From the NCBI RefSeq assembly GCF_016808335.1, contig NC_053149.1, forward strand, positions 36,534,118 to 36,598,117: a DNA stretch of 64,000 nt, written 5' to 3'. Below the pieces are notes generated by a model, which made no database searches, was not told the DNA's origin, and saw only the letters and a program-made list of their open reading frames with translations. The position numbers and the translations under genes are program-made. Of this stretch, positions 34,801-44,502 are shown one piece after another. Position 1 is the first letter of the stretch, and the number at the start of each line of letters is the position of its first letter. Source of the DNA: Panicum virgatum. Taxonomy: Eukaryota; Streptophyta; Magnoliopsida; Poales; Poaceae.

Positions 34801-37800
34801 CTTTTATGATTTATCGTGGCGCATGACACATTCTTGACCTTCCGTTTTCCTACGATAATAATTGCTACTCTATATTTTTCGTTCTCATACAGTTGTTATA
34901 TGTTTCTAACTTTGTCTTGTTTGTCTGTCCCACAACCAATGACAAGCTGAACCTTGCAGAAGTATGGCTGTTGGTTAATTCCTTTATATATTTTTTTGTT
35001 GAAAACTGTAGGGATCTCGGATGGCAACAGAGATATGCTCGCTTTTGTGGAAGAATAATTGTCCTTTCAGTTCTTGTACTACTTTTATACCCCTTTCTTT
35101 GGGTTTGGACTGTGATAGGAACATTGTGGTTTAGCACTGCAAGAGGCTGCGTGAGTTCTCATATTCTTTATATGGGTACTATTTGTATCACCATGTATAT
35201 CGAGTTCTACTAAATGCATTTTTTCCCTCTGTAGTTGCCTGAGGAAGGACAAAAATGGGGCTTCCTGATATGGCTGCTGTTCAGTTACTGTGGACTCGCC
35301 TGTATTGCTTGTGTTGCTGTTGGAAAGGTATTACTATGAAATTCGTATATACATTTGAAAATGCTTATCCATCAGTGATATTGCATATGCCCTTCCTAGA
35401 AGAATATTAGTTTTTTGGACTGAGAGGACAACTGTTGAACTATACATGCATATTGCGACTTGATCTTTCTTGGACTGAAGTTGTTTAGATTAAGTTCAGT
35501 GCGTGTAAACTGTAGATAACTGTTATTTAGTCATGATATATTCACATGTGCTGTTCATTAGATAAAATTATATTGAGCTACTTTAGGCATGAAGTTTACA
35601 TGCCACATTATTAGTATTAGTTCAGAAGGGGCATTGATGGGTTCTATTCTGATGGACAAAACTGTACAGGTCTGAACTGTGCGCTAACAACTTTGATGCT
35701 TCATTGGAATCACTGCTCTTGTGTAAAGTATATAACCTTGATATACTGATGAGTATCTACCTGTGGTCAACATGCAACTGTGTTTGATATATGTGTAATC
35801 ACTAGGGCTCCACACCATAAAGTACACATCTATCACATACTTATAAAACACTAAAGCTGTTCATGCACATTTTCAGTTTTCACTTTGACTATTGGTGTGC
35901 AGTATGACATACTGATAAAAGCGTGTTCATTTGACTTAATAGAAGTGTATGCCCATTGGAAGGTGGCATAATGCTATTGACTTGTTACTACTCTGGCTTT
36001 AATTGTTCTGAGGATCATTTGAGAAGATGCTAGTTCATGGAGAATTAATGATTTTTTTTGTAGTGGCTAAACCGAAGGCACGCACTTCAACAAAGGGCAC
36101 AGCAGGGAATTCCTGTCTCTGAATATGGGGTACTGCTTCCCTCTATTTTCTATACGACCTGTTACAAATATAAAATGAGTTGTTGACACAAGCAGTTCTA
36201 AAGTACAAAATCTTTTTTTACATCTTTGTCAGTGTTTACATGTTTAGTTCAACATACATTCCCCCATGATACTTTATTACACGTTATACTTGAACTTGTT
36301 ATTTGAAATTTATTGGGATTTTTTTTGAACATATTCATGAGTCAGATATAGCCATATAGGTGTAGCTACGCCTAAGTGTTTTGTTTTTCTACCATGTCCA
36401 AACTGTCTGTAGTTCTGGTGGAAGATTGTATGTTTTGGTTGAATGCACAGGTTTACTTTGTTACACAATCTATGCCTGTACTTATTCTGGTGGTATGGTA
36501 TCTAATATGGTGTTCATCCATGCAGATTTTGGTTGATATGATCCGTGTTCCTGACTGGGCATTTGAGGCTGTTGGCCTGGAAATGAGAGTGGGCCAAGAT
36601 ACAGCATATCATCCAGGTCTTTACTTAACTGCAGCTCAGGTGAGTTGATTTGGTTAATCTTGTGCAAGTTTTTAATATATGGCTAAATTATTTTCTTATA
36701 TGCTTAGCTGTCGATCCAATGGTTGTGCAGCTTATTAGTTGTTGGTTTGGTCATTGAACAGGTTTAGCTTAGCAAATTTATGCATTTTTCTTGATTATTA
36801 GCAATAAGCATTCTGTACTTGTCTATGAACAAAAGGAGCAATGTGGTAATTCGACAGAGAGATCAGAACTGCTCAAGGGCTAAAAGCTAAGGAAATTTGT
36901 ACCATTGTTCAGTAGTACTCTAATAGGATTTTTAGTGAAGACAGGGACATCATTTTGTTGTTGGATCTGACATCTGGTGCCAGTCAATGCTGAAGCCGGA
37001 GATGCATTAGTTGCTTGTATATGTCTGAAATGTCCTAGTGCGCTCTTCTAATCCTATGGAAGTAGAGTGAAACTCTTCTAATTCCACTTATGGAACATCA
37101 TTGCAGCACCAATTATCTCATCTTATTTCTGCATTTTTTTGCTAGCATTATTTTCGAATAAAATTTTCCTTGAACCAATTTTCACTCTTGAATTGAGGGG
37201 TCCTTTTTGTGCAGAGAGAAGCAGTTGAGGCACTGATTCAAGAACTTCCGAAATTCAGGCTGAAAGCTGTTCCAACCGACTGCAGTGAATGTCCCATCTG
37301 CCTTGAAGAATTTCATGTTGGCAATGAGGTGAAGCGCGATTGCTCTCTACGTCATGCATCGGTAGTCATAAGCAACTCTTAAAGTTAGTGTTTTAAAGGC
37401 GGTAAGGCGAGGCGAGGCGAGCTGAGTACGCCTGGACGCCTAGGCGACAAGGCGCCACTGTAACCCAAGGCGAGCTGGGTGCGCCTGGATGCCTAGGCGA
37501 CACCTTTAAAACACTGCTTAAAGCCTTAAATGGAGATCCATCGATCTGTTAGTTGCTATATATGCTCACAGGTCCGATCTGATGCATATCCATGCAGGTG
37601 CGTGGGCTCCCATGTGCGCACAATTTCCATGTGGAGTGCATCGACCAATGGCTCCGGCTGAATGTTAAGTGCCCACGGTGCCGATGCTCCGTCTTCCCCA
37701 ACTTGGACCTGAGCGCACTGAACAATCTTCGGTCAACCAGCGAACCAGATCATCCATCCGCCAGTGCCAGCGATGTAACAACAGCAACTGCAGCGACTAG

Positions 37801-37987
37801 ATACGTGAGGTCACAGCCGGCTGGGCAAAGCTACTTGGTGCGGTTGCAGGGGCTGCTGCTCCGTCCAGTCCGGCACGAGAGCATGGAGAGTGGGGGTGAG
37901 CCAGCTGTGGCCAACAGCAGCTCGGTTGACCCTGAGGAGCTGTCCAGCATAGTTGTAGACGATGGCCATCAGCTACCAGATCGCTGA
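31880..37987 (+). CDS. SIS3: SIS3-like membrane RING-H2 E3 ubiquitin ligase
   Basis: Ten exons splice in frame: 31,880-31,908; 32,057-32,095; 32,194-32,260; 32,414-32,487; 35,012-35,150; 35,235-35,327; 36,064-36,129; 36,526-36,639; 37,215-37,328; 37,598-37,987. All introns are GT-AG. The predicted protein has 374 residues and follows Arabidopsis SUGAR-INSENSITIVE 3 through nearly its whole length (start [39 protein letters not shown]). Four hydrophobic segments (about 14-31, 41-60, 85-110, 125-147) predict a multi-pass membrane protein. The RING-H2 finger is C233, C236, C251, H253, H256, C259, C270, C273. The Arabidopsis protein is a ubiquitin ligase that positively regulates the early-seedling sugar response; the same role here is inferred. 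Intron 4 is stretched by a LINE-like insertion and intron 9 by a MITE; neither touches an exon. The Ser/Ala-rich tail after the RING is the least conserved part. Confidence 0.95.
32916..34512 (-). mobile_element. LINE-like non-LTR insertion in intron 4 of the SIS3-like gene
   Basis: The insertion is bounded by CCAGTGGATGACATT (32,901-32,915) and CCAGTGGATAACATT (34,513-34,527), a 15-bp target duplication with one mismatch. At the left edge the plus strand has a T run, i.e. a poly(A) tail on the minus strand, preceded there by GGCAGAGCTCCTGCC. A variable-length target duplication and an A-tail are the marks of target-primed reverse transcription. The roughly 1.6 kb interior is GC-rich (5' UTR-like) with long overlapping frames on both strands but no RT or endonuclease motif, so it is an internally deleted, non-autonomous copy, antisense to the gene. 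Confidence 0.8.
37387..37515. mobile_element. Small MITE in intron 9 of the SIS3-like gene
   Basis: Perfect 13-bp terminal inverted repeats AGTGTTTTAAAGG (37,387-37,399) and CCTTTAAAACACT (37,503-37,515) enclose tandem GGCGAGGCGAGGCG and CGCCT(A/T)GGCG words. Both flanks contain CTTAAAG, a possible hAT-type target duplication. It is intronic and noncoding. Confidence 0.72.
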
Positions 37988-38403
37988 GTGGTTTAATGGC
38001 CTAAACTATATCGAGTAGGGGGGAAATATAAAGGGAATCAAATTATGCAGCGGTTTTCTTTTTGCTGTGTATTTTGCGAGTAAATAATATTGTTATATTA
38101 TCGTTTCTGACCAATTCATCGTTTGCACTCCAGTTAGAAAGGATCATCCATGTATGTTGCGTGCATGTAATTGTGTATTAGGAATTGGTCATGTGGGTAA
38201 TTCTGTTCTTACTTATGAGCCTGAGCTGAGCTTAGCTTAACTGCTGCTTGCCTTGTCTGATGGTCACATATTTACAATACTAGCAATGAATAAGTAAATC
38301 TTATTCGTTTCCTTGCGCAAGGAAATTAACCGGACGTTATCCTGACAGACATAAAGTGCAAGCATGCTTGCTTCATCACCAAACTCATCAACATCCCTCC
38401 GGA
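37988..38403. other. Intergenic gap between two convergent genes
   Basis: Only 416 bp separate the two stop codons. AATAAT near 38,086 and GAATAAG near 38,287 are candidate plus-strand poly(A) signals. No gene lies here; it should hold both 3' untranslated regions, which could overlap. Confidence 0.6.
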
Positions 38404-40421
38404 CTATTGACTCGAGCTCACCTTGAATTGTTCGATGGACGATCCGATATGACCGTGTTCCCTCCTTGAATTCATGAACTCCGGCACTGTGAAACTCCGG
38501 TACAGTGCAGGCTTTTCTGATGTCACCAGCTCCGGGAGAGGTCCAAAAAGGTCGGACTTGTCACGCTTGGCAGGATTGAAGAAGAGGGCAATGGAGACCC
38601 TGGCATCTTGTGTGGATTTGATAACCACCCTGTGCTCCACGCTGTTTAATTCATCATTGGAAACCACCTGCCAGCAGGCACAACATTTAATCATTGTGGT
38701 CACAAATAAATTATATTTTGAACATAGCAAAGTCTCTAAAATAGAATCTTAGCTTTTAGTTTTCGTTGCAATATATTGCAAAGCAAAGTAAAAAAATATA
38801 CTTTCGTAAAAACACTTATCGAGACCAATCTACTCGTATTGTTGAGCTCCCATGGAAGGTTACATGCCAAAGTAATGTGCAATTTACGCTGACATATTCT
38901 GCAATGTGTATGTGAACAAAAAGATTAGTAAGTGCAACAAATGTACAAAGCGTAGCGTTCTAGCAGCCTTCTTGGGGTTGCCTGGTAAAAATGGACAACA
39001 CTTAACGACTCTCTGGCACGTAGTAAGCACTAAAACCCCTAGCTGGTGTATCTGGTAGACAATTGAAATTTTATCTGAAAATGTAAAGCACTTTAATTGT
39101 TGAAAAATGAAAGTGGATTCGGAGATATATGAAGGAGGCTAAAAAAGCAAGTATTCTGAATCAGAGGAAGTATTTAACCATAATATTGTTATGTGACTTG
39201 AGAAATCCGTATAACTAAATGACAGGCAAGCTAGGAAAACTAATCATACACATGGTTAGGCTAGTAGGCACACAGCTCTATACCAATAAATCCAACCTAT
39301 TAGACACGTTATAAAAGAATTTTTGAAATCTGCAGTTAGGCTAACTTTCTGCATCCTAAACCTTAACTTTCTTACTACTCGCCCACCTCAAAAGTTCTAA
39401 TTACTAGAAAAATGAACCGTCTGTTGAGAGTACAACACGTCTGAACTAAACATCTTGAAAATCCACATTCAACAACTTCAAAAATAACTATTATAAATAT
39501 GTTCATTTTCACTGGTCTTGTAATTGTTTACTTGCAAACAGCTATTATAATTAATTAGTAGACGAACACCAAAGGTTGTACCTTGAGCACGTCCCCGATG
39601 TTGACCAGAAGCGCCCCGGTGACCGGCGCCACGTCTACCCACTCTCCACCGCCACCGGAGCCGTCGTCACGCCGGACCTGCAGCCCGCCGACTCCGTCCT
39701 GTGCCAGCACCGTGAACAAGCTGGGGTCGGTGTGCTCAAGGCTGCCCACCACCCGCGCCGGCTCCGGGCACGGCGGGTAGTAGTGGCACACCATGAGCCA
39801 GCCTTCCACCTGCATCGCCTGCTCCAGCCGCTCCGTCCCGACGCCGAGCGCTTCCGACAGCAGCCCGGCCATCTCCTTGCCGAACCCCGTCAGCGAGCGC
39901 TGGTACTCCTGCAGCGCGCCCCGGCAGGCCGCGGGGAGGCAGCCGAGGTCGGGGGCCTCCCCTGGGCCGAAGCGGACACGGAGCGAGTCGCGCCATGGGA
40001 GGGGAGGCGCGCCCTTCTGCGGCGCGTTGGTGGGGATGGTGGAGTAGGTGACGGCCCCGACGGGCTCGAGGGAGTAGAGCGCCGACCGGGCGGCGCGGGG
40101 CTGCTCGTGGAACGCCCTGGCCGCGGATACCGCGGAGTCGACGACGCCGGCCGGGACGCCGTGGTTGATGGCGTGGAAGAAGCCGCAGGAGCGTGCCGCC
40201 GCGCGGACGAGCGCCACGGTGTCCGAGCGCGGGAGGGAGAGGTCAACGGCCGGGATGGCGGACGCCGTAGTCGCCGGTGACGGCGGCGACGGCGTGGCGG
40301 AGGTGAGGAAGATCGGAGGCACCGCGGTGACGCCGGACTCGACGAGCCCGCGGACGCCGGTTCGGGACTCGTGGAACACGGCCAGCGCGGCTGCGGCGTC
40401 GTGGTCCTCGGTTGCGGCCAT
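38404..40421 (-). CDS. 2-oxoglutarate/Fe(II)-dependent dioxygenase, BX6 / ACC-oxidase-homolog type
   Basis: Two exons, 40,421-39,582 (280 codons) and 38,667-38,404, join in phase across a GT-AG intron of about 0.9 kb to give 367 residues. The N-terminal DIOX_N region (GVRGLVESGVTAVPPIFLT, IPAVDLSL, CGFFHAINHGVP) is followed by the jelly-roll core with iron ligands H230 and D232 (HTD) and H292 (VEHRV), and the 2-oxoglutarate-binding R303-x-S305 (ARVSIA). All catalytic residues are present. Enzymes of this group couple oxidation of a small metabolite to decarboxylation of 2-oxoglutarate in the cytosol. The substrate cannot be read from sequence: the FHESRTGVRGLV start resembles maize DIBOA-glucoside dioxygenase BX6 and Arabidopsis 'ACC oxidase homolog' proteins, not true ACC oxidase. 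The start has a good context (AACGATGGCC). It is convergent with the SIS3-like gene. Confidence 0.93.
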
Positions 40422-41201
40422 CGTTTGTTGCCGAAATTTGGTCTTCCTCCTGCTGTTGTTGGATCACCGCTGCGCTGGGCCTTCTTAATCTTACCCCCCT
40501 CCTTTATTTTTTCTTCTTTTACATTCGTCGTGTTCTAGATCGTAACATGTTGTATGGCTCAAGAAATCTGATACTCTACATTCTTTTATTTTTTCTCGCT
40601 TTGTTGCACGAAATCGTTAATTCGAGGTAAAATGTATTTGATTTGGAGCTTCTGCCACCTTAAGGGCTAGTTTGGCAACCAAGGGGTGATGTCCCGGGGC
40701 AAGGCTCCCCCTCCCCCCCCGCGGGGAAATACCTGTCGCTCCCACCCCTGGGGCACTCCCTCCCCTGCGGGCTGGTGATCCCCGCGTCTGATTTGGGAGG
40801 AAGGGAATTGTTTGCCCATGGAAAAATCAAGGAAATTCAAGAAAATACTAGAAAATTCAAACAAATAAAAAAGCTGCTCTGAAAATTCAGGAAAACACAT
40901 AAAATGCTTGATAAAATCATAATAAATTTGTTGCATCATGAATTCAGGATTCAGGAGCACGTTGAGATCATAGAATAGACTACCGCCAATCTATTCATGT
41001 CATCATCCAATAGAGATGGGCATAACTAGAATACAATATCGTTCAAGCACTACGTCCTCCTAGTGCTTTCAGCATCATATGAAACTGACACCAAAAATAG
41101 ATCGATTCCCTTCAGGAGAATGCATCCAAAAAATGGAAGAGTTGAGATTTCTGATTCATCATTCATCCTTGTTACTTGTCGAATATAGCAGCATTCTTCC
41201 T
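40422..41201. other. Upstream region of the dioxygenase gene; AT-rich intergenic DNA with a possible MITE end
   Basis: No gene is seen. GGGCTAGTTTGGCAACC at 40,664 looks like a MITE terminus followed by a G/C-run-rich segment (to about 40,790), but no matching inverted end is found downstream. The rest (40,800-41,200) is AT-rich. TTCCT (41,197-41,201) would be the target site of the copia element that starts at 41,202. Confidence 0.45.
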
Positions 41202-41650
41202 TGTGAAACTTTAGGATCACCAGTGAATAGATCATTTGGGGTTTCTGTACAACTTTTCTCTTCACGAGTTACAATTGGTCCTAATCTAGGAAAACAAGAA
41301 CACAGAGAGAGAGACGGAGAAAACCCTCGCTGCCACTGGAGCTCGATTCGGCATCTCTGGTTCGGTGGTGAGGATCCGCTCTTTGGCGGCGACGGTCGGT
41401 GCAGTGGCGACGGCGAGCCGGTGGTGCTTCCCGTCGCTTCAGCACATCCCTGATCGGCTAGGGTTTCTATCGGTGGGGCAAAGGGCGACGATCTTTGGAC
41501 TGTGTGCCACTGACCCCCACCTCTTCCTTTTATATGTGTGCTGCGCGACGGGGGCCCACCAGCCTTCCATGGACTGGGCGCCCCCGATCAGGGCGCGAGT
41601 CAAGGCCCGTTTGGTCCGTTGGGCCCAAACGGTGGAGATCAACACTAACA
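41202..41650 (-). repeat. Copia element 3' LTR (449 bp)
   Basis: On the minus strand it runs TGTTAGTGTTGATC ... GTTTCACA. Both ends are supported: the first by the adjacent polypurine tract CAAGGGGGAGAA (41,651-41,662, minus) and the second by the junction with a primer-binding site at the partner LTR (63,876). It carries TATATAAAAG on the minus strand near 41,530. A truncated inverted copy lies at 43,511-43,874. Confidence 0.88.
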
Positions 41651-43230
41651 TTCTCCCCCTTGATCTCATCTCGTATTTTAACTTATCTCAATCTTTACTT
41701 TCTTCATTCTTGATTCTTTATCTACCTACTTCATTACAGATTAGTGCATATGAGCATGTCTCATCGTCACGGTCAATAGCCGATGGACTTAACAGCTACA
41801 ACACACCTCTCGGTTCTGAAATAGATACTTTAACTTTGGGCCCTTTATCGTCCGGAAAACATAGGCTATACCATAAACCCATGTCGACTGTGTGTTCTCT
41901 GTACACACTGGGCGGCAAGCCTTTAGCAAGCGAAGCGAGCGCTCTACCATATGAGCTACACCCCCTTTGATCCGCAGACACTTTCTGTCATTTATACTCA
42001 CAATGCATTTCATCATGATTCCGGACTTTCTCCTTTACAACGTATAACTTTGTGTCAATGTGTTTGGCACCACACTTGACTCGTTGTTATAGGAGCAAAA
42101 TACTTTAATGGTTATTGCTGTTGTCAACCATTATCAACTCCGGGTACAGGTTCCCTTAACCATTTTGCCTGTCCCTTGGCCTCGTATCATGCTATACTAT
42201 ATCATTGCATCACATTAATCATAATTGCTTTGTTTTGGAGCTTTTCCACACAAAACCTCCAAATGTGAAAGTTAGCGACAATTGTGGATTTCGCTACATA
42301 TTTCACAAGTTCTACTTTTGTACTCACAACCTTTTGAGAGTACTTGATCTTTCCAACTTAGCATGAGGCCAATTTTCTCAATTTCAATTCCAGTGATCTA
42401 TCTCTGGATTGTACTTTTGCCAAAATAACCCGGATACACAAAACTATGTCAGGGTAAGTTCTTTACTTGCGCGCTTATAAAGCTTCCAACAGCTGAAGCA
42501 TATGGGACTATTTCTGTTTCACATTGATTCCTGTAACATTAAGGTTCCCAAAACCATTACCCTTGACGATAGGAACAGGCGTAGGTTTACTCATATGCAT
42601 ACTTTATTTCTTTAAAATCTTTTCCAAGTATGCCTTTGTTGTAACCAAAATACCCCTTCCTTTTATCTCGATGAGTTTCAATTCGTAGAATGAAAAAAAA
42701 AACCCATCACTGATATCAAAATTTGAGGACAAGAGTTCTTTATTTATAATAACATATTAACACCACCACTAGAAAGTAGGATGTTATCTTTATTTAAGAT
42801 GTGGAAATCAAATTCCCCATTCTTTAACTTTTCTTAAAAGCTATTGTCCTCCTCAATCTGTTGGAAACCCAAAATTTCATACTGTTTCATTTAAGCTTTA
42901 GATACCACCATCTCGTGGCTTTCTTCAATCCATAAATGAATTTACTATTGTGGTATCCCGTATGTTCTTTCTTCTCTTTGACTAAAACTTTTGTCACAAA
43001 TTTTGCTTTATATCTTTCAACATTCCTTCTGGAAACACATTGCGTTTTATAGGTCCATCATAACATACTGTGATGGCTCTTTTAGGAATCATTTCTTTTT
43101 CCATGTTCTTAACCCATGGAATTCTTGTGACTTCCTCAAATGAGGTGAACAACCTCCATTTGATTTTCTTTACTTTGTATAGGGTTGATGTTACTCCTTT
43201 TGCCAAATGGCAACAGAACATCAGTAGGCA
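41651..43230 (-). pseudogene. Copia internal region with decayed reverse transcriptase
   Basis: On the minus strand, in shifting frames with stops, the Ty1/copia RT order is visible: FTSFEEVTRIPWVKNMEKEM (43,170-43,110), GPIKRNVFPEGMLKDIKQN (about 43,055-43,000), FIYGLKKATRWWYLKL (about 42,950-42,890), then KAYLEKILKK and, in another frame, the PYASAVGS and RPDI-type segments (42,650-42,430). Gag, protease and integrase are missing: the RT lies only about 170 bp from the primer-binding-site end. The element is an internally deleted, dead copia. Beyond RT, 41,745-42,300 shows no clear domain apart from the tRNA-like piece. Confidence 0.78.
41921..41965 (-). other. tRNA-Ala(CGC)-like 5' half
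   Basis: The minus strand reads GGGGGTGTAGCTCATATGG, then TAGAGCGCTCGCTTCGC, matching the acceptor strand, D-arm and anticodon loop (CGC) of a plant tRNA-Ala, including an intact A-box promoter. The 3' side of the anticodon stem is altered (GCTAAAG instead of GCGAGAG), and the T-arm, B-box and acceptor 3' strand are absent. It is therefore a fragment, lodged in the 3' internal part of the copia element. Confidence 0.6.
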
Positions 43231-43403
43231 TGAGAAAATTTTTGTTCTTGAATCATCGAAGTGGGCATGCATTCCCGCTTCTCTTCAAGTCTTAGGTATC
43301 TACATACCATGCTCCCCCAGATTTTGCCATCTTTTGTAAATATGGCATATCAGTAAATCTCTTTATTTGGGTTCCATCTGTTAAAAATTATATATATGCT
43401 CTG
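43231..43403 (-). repeat. Copia 5' internal segment, first of two direct copies (173 bp)
   Basis: The segment is nearly identical to 63,696-63,868 in the same orientation. At its right end it stops at GCTCTG, halfway through the copia primer-binding site (GCTCTGATACCA on the plus strand), where the chimeric block begins. The two copies bracket 20.3 kb. Confidence 0.9.
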
Positions 43404-43419
43404 TAAGCACCATCTTACT

Positions 43420-43874
43420 ATCTGTAATGAAGTAGGTAGATAAAGAATCAAGAATGAAGAAAGTAAAGATTGAGATAAGTTAAAATACGAGATGAGATCA
43501 AGGGGGAGAATGTTAGTGTTGATCTCCACCGTTTGGGCCCAACGGACCAAACGGGCCTTGACTCGCGCCCTGATCGGGGGCGCCCAGTCCATGGAAGGCT
43601 GGTGGGCCCCCGTCGCGCAGCACACATATAAAAGGAAGAGGTGGGGGTCAGTGGCACACAGTCCAAAGATCGTCGCCCTTTGCCCCACCGATAGAAACCC
43701 TAGCCGATCAGGGATGTGCTGAAGCGACGGGAAGCACCACCGGCTCGCCGTCGCCACTGCACCGACCGTCGCCGCCAAAGAGCGGATCCTCACCACCGAA
43801 CCAGAGATGCCGAATCGAGCTCCAGTGGCAGCGAGGGTTTTCTCCGTCTCTCTCTCTGTGTTCTTGTTTTCCTA
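43420..43874 (+). repeat. Inverted, truncated copy of the copia 3' end and LTR
   Basis: This is the reverse complement of 41,741-41,287: about 90 bp of internal tail, the polypurine tract AAGGGGGAGAA, and the first 364 bp of the LTR (TGTTAG... at 43,511). The copies appear identical over long stretches. Identity ends at CCTA (43,874), where the left copy goes on to its normal U5 end and this copy enters different sequence. TATATAAAAG lies at 43,625. Confidence 0.9.
43625..43634 (+). promoter_or_regulatory. TATA box of the inverted copia LTR
   Basis: TATATAAAAG lies 115 bp into the LTR, pointing toward the chromovirus pol frame that starts at 44,503, so the copia promoter and the gypsy ORF face the same way. 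Confidence 0.55.
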
Positions 43875-44502
43875 AAACCCTAATCCATTTCGCTCCTTTC
43901 CTTTTCTCTGCGCCCGCTCCGAGCCGGCGGCGCCGCCGCCTGGTGCTCTCCTACCGGCGCTCCTCCAAGCGGCAGTCACGCCGGTGTGGCCGGCGACCCC
44001 GAGGCATCCTTTCTTTCTCGCGCCTCCCTTCCCATTTCCTTCTGTCCCAGCTCGGGTCCTGCGGCGCCGTCGGTGGCCTCTTGACACCACGCTGGCCGGT
44101 CTGATCGCCGCGCCATGGCCGGCGGCCCCGAGCCCGTTCTTTCTTTTCTCTCCTTCCCGGTTCTTTTCTGATCCCGCAGCGCACCACAGCCACTGCAGCA
44201 GCGACGACGGCAGGCACCCAAGATGGTCATAGAAGGAGACTGGCGGCACCGCCGTAAGGCACCTCGCTGATGTGAGCGTTCGCCCTGGGCTGAGCGCTCC
44301 GCCGTCGAGTAGCCTTGCGACGGTGCCCTGCACGCCCGAGCTGAGGCATGGCCGTGCGTTGGCGTGGCCTTCCCGGCCGGCGAGTCATCATTTCTTTCCT
44401 ATTCGAAATCGATATTCTTTTCTTTGTTCTCGATCCAAGATCGAGATCTTTCTGTTGCTTTAGATCCGAGTCCGGATCCTTCCCAATCTCGATCTACACA
44501 CC
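43875..44502 (+). other. GC-rich leader-like segment between copia LTR and chromovirus pol
   Basis: The 628 bp start AAACCCTAATCC and pass through CG-rich, then T/C-rich sequence to GATCTACACACC, directly before the ATG of the pol frame. It has no counterpart elsewhere in the window. It resembles the R-U5 part of an LTR or a 5' leader of another copia subfamily (CCCTAATCC start, CACA near the end), but this is inference. No coding frame is supportable. Confidence 0.45.

Noticed and set aside
37387..37515. GGCGAGGCGAGGCG repeats as a CRISPR-like or minisatellite array
   Set aside because: The repeats are short and enclosed by perfect 13-bp inverted ends; a MITE explains them. No spacer-repeat periodicity exists anywhere in the window.
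41921..41965. A functional tRNA-Ala gene
   Set aside because: T-arm, B box and acceptor 3' strand are missing and the anticodon stem is disrupted.
41365..41970. 201-codon frame at the copia LTR, with partner 43,350-43,796
   Set aside because: The shared part is the inverted LTR copy itself; translated identity only reflects DNA identity. It is not coding.
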